This document shows, piece by piece, positions 7,549 to 15,123 of a stretch of 33,945 nt of DNA (the stretch's first letter is position 1; each line of letters begins with the position of its first letter). This DNA is from Candidatus Eisenbergiella merdipullorum. Lineage in GTDB: Bacteria; Bacillota; Clostridia; Lachnospirales; Lachnospiraceae. A model generated the notes under the pieces. It did not search any database. It saw only the letters and a list, made by a program, of their open reading frames with translations, and was not told where the DNA came from. Position numbers and translations under genes: made by a program. The DNA is taken from assembly GCA_019118445.1 (NCBI GenBank), contig DWYY01000180.1, positions 1 to 33,945 on the forward strand, in the 5' to 3' direction.

Positions 7549-8769
7549 ATGACAGACAACAACAGACCGGCCCGGAAGCCTGACGGGATCAGGCAGGAGG
7601 GGGATGTTTCTCTTTTTGAGGAGGAAGAACTGCTGGAGGAAGATCTTTTTTCAGAAGAAGAGACCGTCCCGCAGCCCCGCCGCCGTCCGAAATACAGACG
7701 GACTGCTTCGCGGGATACCCACAGCAGAAGCAAAACGCACTCTGAAAAAAGAAGCAACGCTGGAAGACGGGGGCATAACGCATCCCGCCCTTCCTCCCGG
7801 AAAAGGAAACGGCGCCTGGAACGGTCAGATTATATTCATCTTGCGCTTTTCGCGGTGATCCTTCTGATGGTGCTGACTGCGGCTATACGGCTGATCATCT
7901 GGAACATTGGTGTGGATTCCGGATATGATCCGAACGCGGATACTTCTGAATTTGATACGGAGCCTCAGGATTATATCCAGCCAATGGATGCAAGCCTTCT
8001 GGAAGGACATGAGGACGACGGGATCGATACCATCGTATGTCTGGGAAACGCCCCTTTTTCCGACGACCGGGGAAGCTATGGCCTGGCGACGCTGATCGCG
8101 GAGAAATGCAGCGCCACCGTTTATAACTGCGCGTTTCCCGGCTCCTACCTTTCCATGAAATATCAGGATTATTCCGACAGCTACCCGCAGGACGCCCTGA
8201 GCCTGTATCTGGTCACCGCATCTCTGTGCGGCGGGGATTTCACGCTGATGGAGCATGCCGCAGGGCTTGTAGAGGACAAGGAAACCACGCACGAGGCCCT
8301 TGAAACGCTGGAAAATGTGGATTTTTCCACCGTGGATATGATCGTGATCATGTATGACCTGAGCGACTATATGGACGACCGTCCGGTGATGGACGAAAAC
8401 AACGACATCAACCTGATCACCTGGAACGGAGCGCTGAACGCCTCCATTCAGCTCATCCAGCAGACCTATCCCTACATCCGCATCGTGGTGCTCTCTCCCT
8501 CCTACGGTCAGTTCACCGATGCAGACGGGAATCTGGTGAATGCGGATACGGAAGACCTGGGAAACGGCACCCTTCCGGATTATGTGCTCCATGAGATCAA
8601 CGTCGCCATGGCGAACGGCGTCAGCATCCTGGATAACTACTACGGTTCGGTCACGGAAAACCAGGCAGCGGAATGTCTGACGGACGGCTACCATCTGAAT
8701 GAAGCGGGCAGGGAGCGGATCGCCAAACGGTTTGCGGAGAAGATCTTCCTGATTCAGGAGGAGGAATAA
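7549..8769 (+). CDS. membrane-anchored SGNH/GDSL-like protein
   Basis: A 406-residue protein. Residues 1-92 are cytoplasmic: a Glu-rich block (EEEELLEEDLFSEEE), then a strongly basic stretch (SSRKRKRRLERS). One membrane helix lies at about 95-116 (YIHLALFAVILLMVLTAAI), and the rest is extracellular with an SGNH-hydrolase-like fold. Block I reads IVCLGNAPFSDDRGSYGLATL, and block V reads DGYHLNEAGRERIA, with the Asp and His of the triad. The usual GDS of block I is GNA here, so the Ser nucleophile appears missing. GGAGG four to five bases before the ATG at 7549 favours this start over the ATG at 7537. It may be a non-catalytic or altered member acting on surface polysaccharide. A second SGNH protein and an MBOAT lie about 12 kb away, beyond an AT-rich block. 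Confidence 0.75.
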   Translation: MTDNNRPARKPDGIRQEGDVSLFEEEELLEEDLFSEEETVPQPRRRPKYRRTASRDTHSRSKTHSEKRSNAGRRGHNASRPSSRKRKRRLERSDYIHLALFAVILLMVLTAAIRLIIWNIGVDSGYDPNADTSEFDTEPQDYIQPMDASLLEGHEDDGIDTIVCLGNAPFSDDRGSYGLATLIAEKCSATVYNCAFPGSYLSMKYQDYSDSYPQDALSLYLVTASLCGGDFTLMEHAAGLVEDKETTHEALETLENVDFSTVDMIVIMYDLSDYMDDRPVMDENNDINLITWNGALNASIQLIQQTYPYIRIVVLSPSYGQFTDADGNLVNADTEDLGNGTLPDYVLHEINVAMANGVSILDNYYGSVTENQAAECLTDGYHLNEAGRERIAKRFAEKIFLIQEEE

Positions 8770-8812
8770 AGAAGGGGAAAATGTTTCAGTCCTCTATAAA
8801 GAGAACTTCCTT

Positions 8813-8883
8813 GGTGGAAAATGGCTGATGCAAAGCAGAAGTACTAATGATTTATACATTATGCCTCAGCCAATTATTCCACC
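8813..8883. other. long imperfect inverted repeat between convergent genes
   Basis: The left arm at 8813-8828 (GGTGGAA then GGCTGA) pairs with the right arm at 8866-8883 (TCAGCC then TTCCACC) around a 37-base AT-rich loop. The arms are separated internally by a short AT-rich bulge. It lies between the convergent SGNH and isomerase genes, where a bidirectional terminator would be expected, but no clear T-run follows. It is also where base composition switches from GC-rich to AT-rich. Confidence 0.5.
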
Positions 8884-8911
8884 ATAACAATTTAATAAAA
8901 TGATATTTATT

Positions 8912-10360
8912 TCATTTTCCAACAATTATAGATTCAATTCCCAATATATCGGCAATTTTTTTGACGCTTCCAGCATGATGGCCAATCCCTAGCGCATAGT
9001 GATGAGTTGGTCCTTCCATAACCCACTTTTTGATAAATGTTTTGGTATCAGGTTCAAATTTTCCTCTGGTATTTGTATTACCTGTAGGCGGGATCGGACC
9101 TTTTTCAGAATAACCTTCTCCTATAACAAATTTAAAGCCCCCATCGGCAGTCTGTGTAATTCCCAACATGGTGATCGGTCCCTCTTTGATCTTAAATTCC
9201 ACAGAAGCTCCATGTCCCGGTTTTCCGTGATATTTGATCAAGCTTCTAAGAACCGGCTTACCTTCCGCAATTGCGATATGATGCGGGCCGTCATGACCGA
9301 TCAATATACAGTCATCTTTAAAATCCAAGGGGTGGAACTCAGCAAAACTCCCTCCGATATTCAATCGATCCATGATCAGCATTGCAATACATGTTTTCAG
9401 ATCGTATTCCCCGCACATTGGAACTCCCTGACCGTTTAACAGAGAATTACCAACAATAAAGTTACTCGTGACCTTCTGTGCAAGACTTCCTTCCATTCCC
9501 TCATAATAATAGGCAAGTCCGGTCAGATGATACCTTCCCACAAGCCGATCCAAAGCCACTGCGCTTCGAGCCGCTTGGTATAAATCCTCTTCCGTTAATT
9601 TTTTTGTCAGCGGGTCAGATTTTGGTTCCGGGATATCAAATTCCTGTCTGATCACATCAATCTTTGCTTTGATTTCTTCTTCTGTCACTTGTTGATACAG
9701 GCGTACTGCGTCGTCAATTTCAAGAAGTGGTACATGGATTCCAAAGGCTGCTGTTACTGCTGTTGGATCTGTATGCATATCATACATAGCTTCCATGACA
9801 TGCCCCATCAATCCAATTCTGGCCCCTTTCAGTGCATGTAACACCTTTCCGATTTCACACCACTCACCGATCGCTTTCTGAACACTTTCATCCTCTGAAA
9901 GCATACCGATCACCACATCTGCGACCTTCTTTCCCAACCGCACTGCAACTCCGGTAAATTCCGGTACTGAACAGATATTATCGTTTTCAAGCTGCATAAA
10001 AGTGGAGGCTTTACTGTAATCCATCCTTTCCAGAGGCTGAAGAGCAAGAAGAATGACTGGTATCTCTATCTCCCGGATAATCGGTGCAAACACAGAAGAA
10101 GTGGCATAAGTGACCATATTACAGAAAATAAGATCCAGATCGTCTTTTTTCATCTGTTTTATTGTTTCAAAGGATTTCTCGCTGGAATCTACCATCCCAT
10201 AATTTATTACTTCAACTTCATATCCTGCTATTATTTCTATCGCCTTTTCATGATATTTCATCAGTTTTTCATGCAGACCTTCAAACTGTCCCCAATAAAT
10301 CGCATGGCCTACTGCAAATATTCCTGCTCTTGCAGTTCTCTTTTTCTTCCTCGTTATCAT
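8912..10360 (-). CDS. L-arabinose/L-fucose isomerase family sugar isomerase
   Basis: A 482-residue cytoplasmic enzyme of the AraA-like isomerase superfamily, which interconverts aldoses and ketoses with Mn2+. The N-terminal Rossmann-like region reads AGIFAVGHAIYWGQFEGL. The C-terminal half holds residues in the places of AraA's metal ligands: YYYEGMEGS (Glu, about 287-290), MCGEYDLKT (Glu), IGHDGPHHIA (His) and HHYALGIGHHAG (His). Length is close to AraA (about 480-500). The ATG at 10360 follows GGAGGGG at good spacing. It is the last gene of the sugar operon, 24 bp after the GH99-like gene. Divergence from true AraA is visible, so the substrate may be another pentose or 6-deoxyhexose, and I give no gene symbol. 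Confidence 0.8.
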   Translation of the reverse strand: MITRKKKRTARAGIFAVGHAIYWGQFEGLHEKLMKYHEKAIEIIAGYEVEVINYGMVDSSEKSFETIKQMKKDDLDLIFCNMVTYATSSVFAPIIREIEIPVILLALQPLERMDYSKASTFMQLENDNICSVPEFTGVAVRLGKKVADVVIGMLSEDESVQKAIGEWCEIGKVLHALKGARIGLMGHVMEAMYDMHTDPTAVTAAFGIHVPLLEIDDAVRLYQQVTEEEIKAKIDVIRQEFDIPEPKSDPLTKKLTEEDLYQAARSAVALDRLVGRYHLTGLAYYYEGMEGSLAQKVTSNFIVGNSLLNGQGVPMCGEYDLKTCIAMLIMDRLNIGGSFAEFHPLDFKDDCILIGHDGPHHIAIAEGKPVLRSLIKYHGKPGHGASVEFKIKEGPITMLGITQTADGGFKFVIGEGYSEKGPIPPTGNTNTRGKFEPDTKTFIKKWVMEGPTHHYALGIGHHAGSVKKIADILGIESIIVGK

Positions 10361-10384
10361 TTTTCCCCTCCTGGTACCTGTTCT

Positions 10385-11596
10385 TCAGGATGTTTCACAG
10401 TCATCTATCATTTTTCGAGTACAATACTTTGCCAGATCAGGCTCCTTCCAACTGTGATTCACTGAATTCGTACCCAATTGCTGGGGCAGCCGATAATCCG
10501 GAAGATTATCACGCCAGGTTAATTCTTCGCGGATAGCCTCCAGATATTTAAATCCAAACTCATAGGAAGGAGACACATAATGCCCTTCATCCCACTCATT
10601 CCAATTATCGATCATGATCAGCTTACGCCCATAAGAATCAGGCGGCAGACTTTCCGCCCATGCCCTGATTTTTCCAAGCAGCTTTCTCCATTGATCCGGC
10701 TGCAGTCGCCACTGTGCTTGCGTCTTCGCCGTTCCATAAATGTCTGGCATGGACTTCAGTCTTGGCCAAGGGTCCCAGGAACAGGAAGCAGTTGAAACAA
10801 AATACTCCGGATCGTATTCTTTACGTATCATATGCTGGTACATCTGATGATCTATAACTTCCTGCTGCGTCGGACGCAACGGCATATTCCATCCCCAGCT
10901 ATAAGAAAAACTGAAGTCATATCCGCGAAGTTTATATTCCTCTATCGGTTTCATATCATTACGACCATATTCTATAGCAAAAATCATTCCGGAAAAGCCA
11001 TTCCGTCGCGCGATCTCCCTGCACTGATCAAAAGTTTCTGCCTGCGCCCGCGGTGTTTCGAAAGAATCTCTCAACTGATTCTGCGCATCATATACAAAAA
11101 GCACTGGTTTGTTGTCAATTTTAAGATAATTTTCCCGTTCAAAATAGTTTTCCATCCAGAATGGCATCAGATTTTCTATCATATCCCGCTTATTGGTTGC
11201 AGCCCAGCGATTTTGAGCTTCAAACATGATCGCAAATTTCATCTGACTTCCATATCTTGAATGGAACATTGCTTCATGAAGTGCGTGGCCACAACGCAGA
11301 TCATTTACAGTTACTGTATGATCTAAATTATCTTTTTTCCTGTACCAGCAATGAATGAAACAGTTTATCCCATGTTCCAACGCCCACTTAAATTCCCAAT
11401 CCGCCATTTCTGGATTCTCCTCATCGTAATATCCGATAAGGGGAGTACGCTCCGGGTATTCATAAATTTCTGGAAAGCCCTGATGAACCAAGGCGGCTCC
11501 TTTTTTCCACGCGCCATAGTAATGTGCAGCAATAATAAAATCGCTGTTTACCAGATCTATTTTCGGGACATAGGAATATAAATGAATATTATACAT
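10385..11596 (-). CDS. GH99-like / WbsX-family protein
   Basis: A 403-residue protein without signal peptide, so cytoplasmic. It resembles the glycoside-hydrolase-family-99-like (WbsX) domain. Recognisable elements are AHYYGAWKKG near the N-terminus, IGYYDEENPEMADWEFKWA, GINCFIHCWYRK, NKPVLFVYD, FSFSYSWGWN and the C-terminal IMIDNWNEWDEGHYVSPS, whose NEWDEG is characteristic. GH99 proteins cleave mannosides; WbsX-type relatives occur in polysaccharide clusters. Here it is embedded between sugar permeases (41 bp upstream) and an isomerase (24 bp downstream), which points to catabolism of an imported oligosaccharide rather than synthesis. GGAGGTAAAG precedes the ATG at 11596. Exact activity unknown. 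Confidence 0.75.
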   Translation of the reverse strand: MYNIHLYSYVPKIDLVNSDFIIAAHYYGAWKKGAALVHQGFPEIYEYPERTPLIGYYDEENPEMADWEFKWALEHGINCFIHCWYRKKDNLDHTVTVNDLRCGHALHEAMFHSRYGSQMKFAIMFEAQNRWAATNKRDMIENLMPFWMENYFERENYLKIDNKPVLFVYDAQNQLRDSFETPRAQAETFDQCREIARRNGFSGMIFAIEYGRNDMKPIEEYKLRGYDFSFSYSWGWNMPLRPTQQEVIDHQMYQHMIRKEYDPEYFVSTASCSWDPWPRLKSMPDIYGTAKTQAQWRLQPDQWRKLLGKIRAWAESLPPDSYGRKLIMIDNWNEWDEGHYVSPSYEFGFKYLEAIREELTWRDNLPDYRLPQQLGTNSVNHSWKEPDLAKYCTRKMIDDCETS

Positions 11597-11637
11597 TTTC
11601 TCTTTACCTCCGAGTTAAAAATCAGGATAACGATACT

Positions 11638-12504
11638 CTATCCCTTAATCGCTCCTAGTGACATATTTTCAAAAAAATATTTCTGATTTAAAATAAAAAA
11701 TAATATGGGAGGAAGCGAACTAAGTGCCATAAGCGCGAAGATTGCCCCCCAATCATTCCCGGCCGACTCGTTCTGATATGCAAACACTACCAACGTAATC
11801 GTCTGCTTTTCACGGGATGGTAAGAATAACTGCGGCCATAGAAAGTCATTCCAAATACTTAATACCCTGACCATAATGTATGTAACCGTAACGGGTTTCA
11901 GCATCGGAAAAACGACATAAAAAAAAGCCTGTAAATAATTGCACCCATCTATTTCCGCCGCCTCTGTCATCACTCTTGGTATCGTCTTGATAAATGAGGT
12001 AAACAACAAGATTCCCATAACCATTTGAGAGCCGTAAAGCAGAATCATTCCGATACGGGTGTCCATCAAATGCAGGTTCTTCAGCAATTGATATAAGGGA
12101 ATCAGATTTGTCACTGATGGGATTAATTGAGCAGAAATAAAAAAGAAATAGATAAATTTATATACTCTCCCATCATTTCTGGACAGGGGATAAGCCGCCA
12201 GCATCGATAAAATAGTGGATATAAATAAAGAACACACTGTAATGACGATGGAGTTCAGAAATCCACTGTACAAATATTTCTGTTGGAATACTTTTTGAAA
12301 ATTCCCCAGATATAAAGGTGCGGGCAACATTGTGGAACGCAGGATTTCTGTATTTGTTTTAAAAGCCGAAACAAATATATTAAGCACAGGAAACAGCACA
12401 ATGATCGTTATAAGATAAATATATATATATTGCGCGATCCGGCCCGGAGTAATACGACGCAGATATCTCTTTCTTGTATTTTTCCAACTTAACTTTCTCT
12501 CCAT
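11638..12504 (-). CDS. CUT1-type sugar ABC transporter permease (MalG-like)
   Basis: A 288-residue inner-membrane permease with about six helices. It starts MERKLSWKNTRKRYLRRITPG, a basic cytoplasmic tail, then the first helix. The EAA loop that contacts the ATPase is TEAAEIDGCNYLQAFFYVVF, and the protein ends NQKYFFENMSLGAIKG, typical of MalG-type permeases. The ATG at 12504 shares one base with the stop of the preceding permease (TGATG), so translation is coupled; a TTG one codon upstream is less likely. Partner of the MalF-like permease and the binding protein. No ATPase gene is present, so a shared MsmK/MalK-type ATPase encoded elsewhere is implied, as is usual for CUT1 systems in Firmicutes. 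Confidence 0.93.
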   Translation of the reverse strand: MERKLSWKNTRKRYLRRITPGRIAQYIYIYLITIIVLFPVLNIFVSAFKTNTEILRSTMLPAPLYLGNFQKVFQQKYLYSGFLNSIVITVCSLFISTILSMLAAYPLSRNDGRVYKFIYFFFISAQLIPSVTNLIPLYQLLKNLHLMDTRIGMILLYGSQMVMGILLFTSFIKTIPRVMTEAAEIDGCNYLQAFFYVVFPMLKPVTVTYIMVRVLSIWNDFLWPQLFLPSREKQTITLVVFAYQNESAGNDWGAIFALMALSSLPPILFFILNQKYFFENMSLGAIKG

Positions 12505-13394
12505 CAATATTCAATCTCCCTTCTACGGGTAATTCCCAATTGAATACAGGTTATTATAGCGATCAAGGCAAAAAACAAAAGGCTTTGCGCACTAGCATAG
12601 CCAAATCGATTGAATCCGAATGCCTGGGTATAAATCGACATTGTGATTGTTGTAGTGGCACCATTTGGGCCTCCGCCAGTCAGAGAAAGCGGAAGCGCAT
12701 AAAGCTCCAATGCCCCTGAGATCAAGAGGAACAGGCTGACCGTAAAAGAGGGCATTATCAGCGGCAGTGTAACATTCAAGAACAGCCTACCGCCTTTTGC
12801 TCCATCAAGTTTGGCAGCTTCATATATATCCTGCGGAATACTGTTCAATCCAGTCAAGAAAAACAACATACCATAACCGGTCCATTGTAAGGTACTGACA
12901 ATACATACCCATAATTTTGCAAAATCCGCATTTAGCAGCCAGCTCTGTTCCAATCCGGATAAATGAATTGCCTCTAAAAACTGATTGATATATCCTGTAT
13001 ATTGCAGAAATTGCAACCATGTATAAGATAAAACAATCGGAGACAAAACAGATGGTATATAAAGGATCACTTTGATCAACCCCTGTCCGAATATCCTGCT
13101 GTGCACGATCAACGCCAGTGACAACCGCAGTAGAGTTCCTATAACGACCAGAAGAACAGCCATATAAACTGTATTGATGACTGCCTGCACGATGGATTTA
13201 TCCTGCAAAACTGCAACGAAATTATCAATACCAACGAATGTTTTCTGCGAAGACAAACCATTCCAGGATGTCAGGGAATAAAGTAAATTCACTAGTAGGG
13301 GATAGTATGTAAAAAAAGAAAAAAGGATTAATGCCGGCCCTATAAATACAGCATCCCAAAGTTTCTTCTTGGTTCGGTATTTTATTTTATTCAT
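12504..13394 (-). CDS. CUT1-type sugar ABC transporter permease (MalF/UgpA-like)
   Basis: A 296-residue permease starting MNKIKYRTKKKLWDAVFIGP, with six predicted helices and the EAA loop YEAAKLDGAKGGRLFLNVTL. The segment ALPLSLTGGGPNGATTTITM is characteristic of MalF/UgpA/LacF-type subunits. GGAGG four to five bases before the ATG at 13394 selects this start; a reading from 13445 would run through a hairpin. It lies 74 bp downstream of the binding-protein gene and is coupled to the next permease by a one-base overlap. Confidence 0.93.
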   Translation of the reverse strand: MNKIKYRTKKKLWDAVFIGPALILFSFFTYYPLLVNLLYSLTSWNGLSSQKTFVGIDNFVAVLQDKSIVQAVINTVYMAVLLVVIGTLLRLSLALIVHSRIFGQGLIKVILYIPSVLSPIVLSYTWLQFLQYTGYINQFLEAIHLSGLEQSWLLNADFAKLWVCIVSTLQWTGYGMLFFLTGLNSIPQDIYEAAKLDGAKGGRLFLNVTLPLIMPSFTVSLFLLISGALELYALPLSLTGGGPNGATTTITMSIYTQAFGFNRFGYASAQSLLFFALIAIITCIQLGITRRREIEY

Positions 13395-13409
13395 AAAACC
13401 TCCAAGGAA

Positions 13410-13449
13410 ACAGGTGGAAGTATCTGTCTTCCTATTCACTTCCACCTGT
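13410..13449 (-). terminator. perfect 12-bp hairpin between binding-protein and permease genes
   Basis: ACAGGTGGAAGT (13410-13421) and ACTTCCACCTGT (13438-13449) are perfect inverted repeats with a 16-base loop, placed between the binding-protein stop and the permease ribosome binding site. On the minus strand only TTCCTT follows, so it is more likely a leaky terminator or an mRNA 3'-end stabiliser that raises binding-protein levels above permease levels. Confidence 0.7.
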
Positions 13450-13468
13450 AACTTAATTCAGAAAAATT

Positions 13469-14878
13469 CTAATTTTTCAACTGATTCAGATAATCCTGTG
13501 CATCAACAGATGCCATTGCAGTATCAAAATCCGCGTCAAGTTTTTCCAACAGTTCATCTACATTTGCGCCGGAATAAACATCCGCGGCATATTGATTTAA
13601 ATTTGTTTTCCACCCCGCCGGCAGGAACATCATGGAAGTTAATTCCTGAGAATATTTCGATGTATCATTTACCACATCATATGTATACTCCAATACAGGG
13701 TCTACTTCCACATCCAAACCAGAATTAAATAAGCCCTGTTCATTCAGGTAAACCGTCAAGACATCCTCTCTAGTAAAATAATCATAAAGGGCTCTAGCTG
13801 CCTCCGGATTTTTGGAAGTAGCGCTTATAACGATAATTCTATCAGGAGCACTAGCCACATAGCGCATCCCATTTTCATCCGGTATCCCTGGTAACGGAAA
13901 CGCTCCCAATTCGAAATCATCTCCATCATACTCTTTAATCACATCATAAGAGGCAAATCCTCCCAGAGAAACCTCCATAGCCGCTCCGCCGTCAACTAGG
14001 AACTGTGCACCTGCTATAAAGTCCATACCAAGAGCCGCTTCTGATATCCAGCCATTTTCCAGATATTCCCTCATCTTGTAAAAGGTACTCCGATAAAGAT
14101 CGGAAATTTTGATCTCTCCCTCCAGCAGTTTTATTTCAGCGCCAAAAGTATCCCCAAATTCTCCTTCATCAGCAAGCGTCTTCACATAATGATTCTGAGC
14201 GGGATACCATGCGAGCCATGTCGCCGCGGCTGGTACTGCCAGCGGAGTATTCCCAAGTTCCTTAATTTTTGCACATAAATCTTCAAACTCTTCCTGGGTC
14301 GTAGGGACTTCCAAATTATTTGTCTCAAAATACTTTTTATTGTAGAAAACAATACCGGAACCCAAAGAATTATTCAGGCAGTAAGCATATGTCTCTCCGT
14401 TATAACTAAGCGCCTGATTGATCGAAGGCATAGCCTCCTTCTGCCTTGCGATTGCTTCCGTCCCTGTAATAGGTGCCAGATACCCCTCTTTCATCAAACT
14501 AGATACCATATCAGGTTTTAGCATAAATACATCTGGCGCATCATCGTTTAATAGCATAGGCATTAACAACGTACTGTAAGTATCGCCGTCTAAAGTACGA
14601 TTGATCACATTAATCTGAGGATTCTCTTCCATAAATCCATCCATGATCGCCTGATCCACATCATTCCCAATCCAGGAAACATAATTTAATGTACAAGATG
14701 CAAGCCCGCCGTTTGTGTCTGCATTGTCTTTCTCACTTTCCTGGCTCATTTCCGTTGGTTTTTGAGCATCCCCACCTTGATTTCCATCATCTCTGGATTC
14801 TCCATTGCAGCCTAGCAGAAAAGAGGCAGACATTGCCGTTGCCAGAAAAAGTGAAAACATTTTTTTGTGTGTTCTCAT
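13469..14878 (-). CDS. sugar-binding lipoprotein of an ABC transporter
   Basis: A 469-residue extracellular solute-binding protein (family 1). The N-terminus MRTHKKMFSLFLATAMSASF followed by LLGC is a lipoprotein signal peptide with the modified Cys at residue 24. A Ser/Glu/Asp-rich linker (to about 60) precedes the binding domain, which shows LNYVSWIGNDVDQAIMDGF, VINRTLDGDTYSTLLMPML, DAPDVFMLKPDM and AAWEKE-free family features such as FIAGAQFLVDGGAAMEVSLG. GGGAGG before the ATG at 14878 fixes the start; the frame is open further upstream but crosses the control region. First gene of the five-gene sugar operon, so it sets substrate specificity, probably an oligosaccharide. Confidence 0.93.
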   Translation of the reverse strand: MRTHKKMFSLFLATAMSASFLLGCNGESRDDGNQGGDAQKPTEMSQESEKDNADTNGGLASCTLNYVSWIGNDVDQAIMDGFMEENPQINVINRTLDGDTYSTLLMPMLLNDDAPDVFMLKPDMVSSLMKEGYLAPITGTEAIARQKEAMPSINQALSYNGETYAYCLNNSLGSGIVFYNKKYFETNNLEVPTTQEEFEDLCAKIKELGNTPLAVPAAATWLAWYPAQNHYVKTLADEGEFGDTFGAEIKLLEGEIKISDLYRSTFYKMREYLENGWISEAALGMDFIAGAQFLVDGGAAMEVSLGGFASYDVIKEYDGDDFELGAFPLPGIPDENGMRYVASAPDRIIVISATSKNPEAARALYDYFTREDVLTVYLNEQGLFNSGLDVEVDPVLEYTYDVVNDTSKYSQELTSMMFLPAGWKTNLNQYAADVYSGANVDELLEKLDADFDTAMASVDAQDYLNQLKN

Positions 14879-14923
14879 GGTATAACCTCCCTTGTTTTTT
14901 GATGCTTTTATTTTACTTTTGCC

Positions 14924-14939
14924 CTTTTCAAATGAAAAG
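14924..14939. promoter_or_regulatory. 16-bp perfect palindrome upstream of the sugar operon
   Basis: CTTTTCA, two A/T bases, then TGAAAAG form a perfect palindrome 46-61 bp before the binding-protein start. Its position suits an operator, but the binding protein is unknown. Confidence 0.45.
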
Positions 14940-14951
14940 TCTGTAATTTTT

Positions 14952-14964
14952 GACACAAAGTGTC
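14952..14964. promoter_or_regulatory. operator-like inverted repeat, copy 1
   Basis: GACAC-AAA-GTGTC is a perfect 5+5 inverted repeat in the divergent control region. A near copy begins 61 bp away at 15013, about six helical turns, so the two sites would lie on the same DNA face. The encoded AraC-type regulator is the natural candidate (inference). Confidence 0.5.
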
Positions 14965-15012
14965 TTTTTTCATCCGTTATTTTATTCTTATGTTGATCAG
15001 GTGATTTATTTT

Positions 15013-15025
15013 GACATGGGGTGTC
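15013..15025. promoter_or_regulatory. operator-like inverted repeat, copy 2
   Basis: GACAT-GGG-GTGTC is the same motif as 14952-14964 with one arm mismatch. A half-site TGACAC follows at 15053-15058, 41 bp (about four turns) from this copy. Confidence 0.5.
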
Positions 15026-15051
15026 TGATTTTCTAATTCTTTCAGCTTCTA

Positions 15052-15080
15052 TTGACACTATGATTATTTTTTTATAAAGT
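15052..15080 (+). promoter_or_regulatory. putative promoter of the kinase/regulator genes
   Basis: A consensus TTGACA at 15052-15057 is followed after 17 bp by TAAAGT (15075-15080); TATAAA at 15073-15078 is an alternative -10. Transcription would start about 35 bp before the kinase ATG. The -35 overlaps a GACAC half-site of the operator-like motif, which would allow autoregulation. Confidence 0.55.
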
Positions 15081-15123
15081 ATTTACAAGGAAAAGATAAA
15101 TCATAACCTTAAAACGAGGCAAA

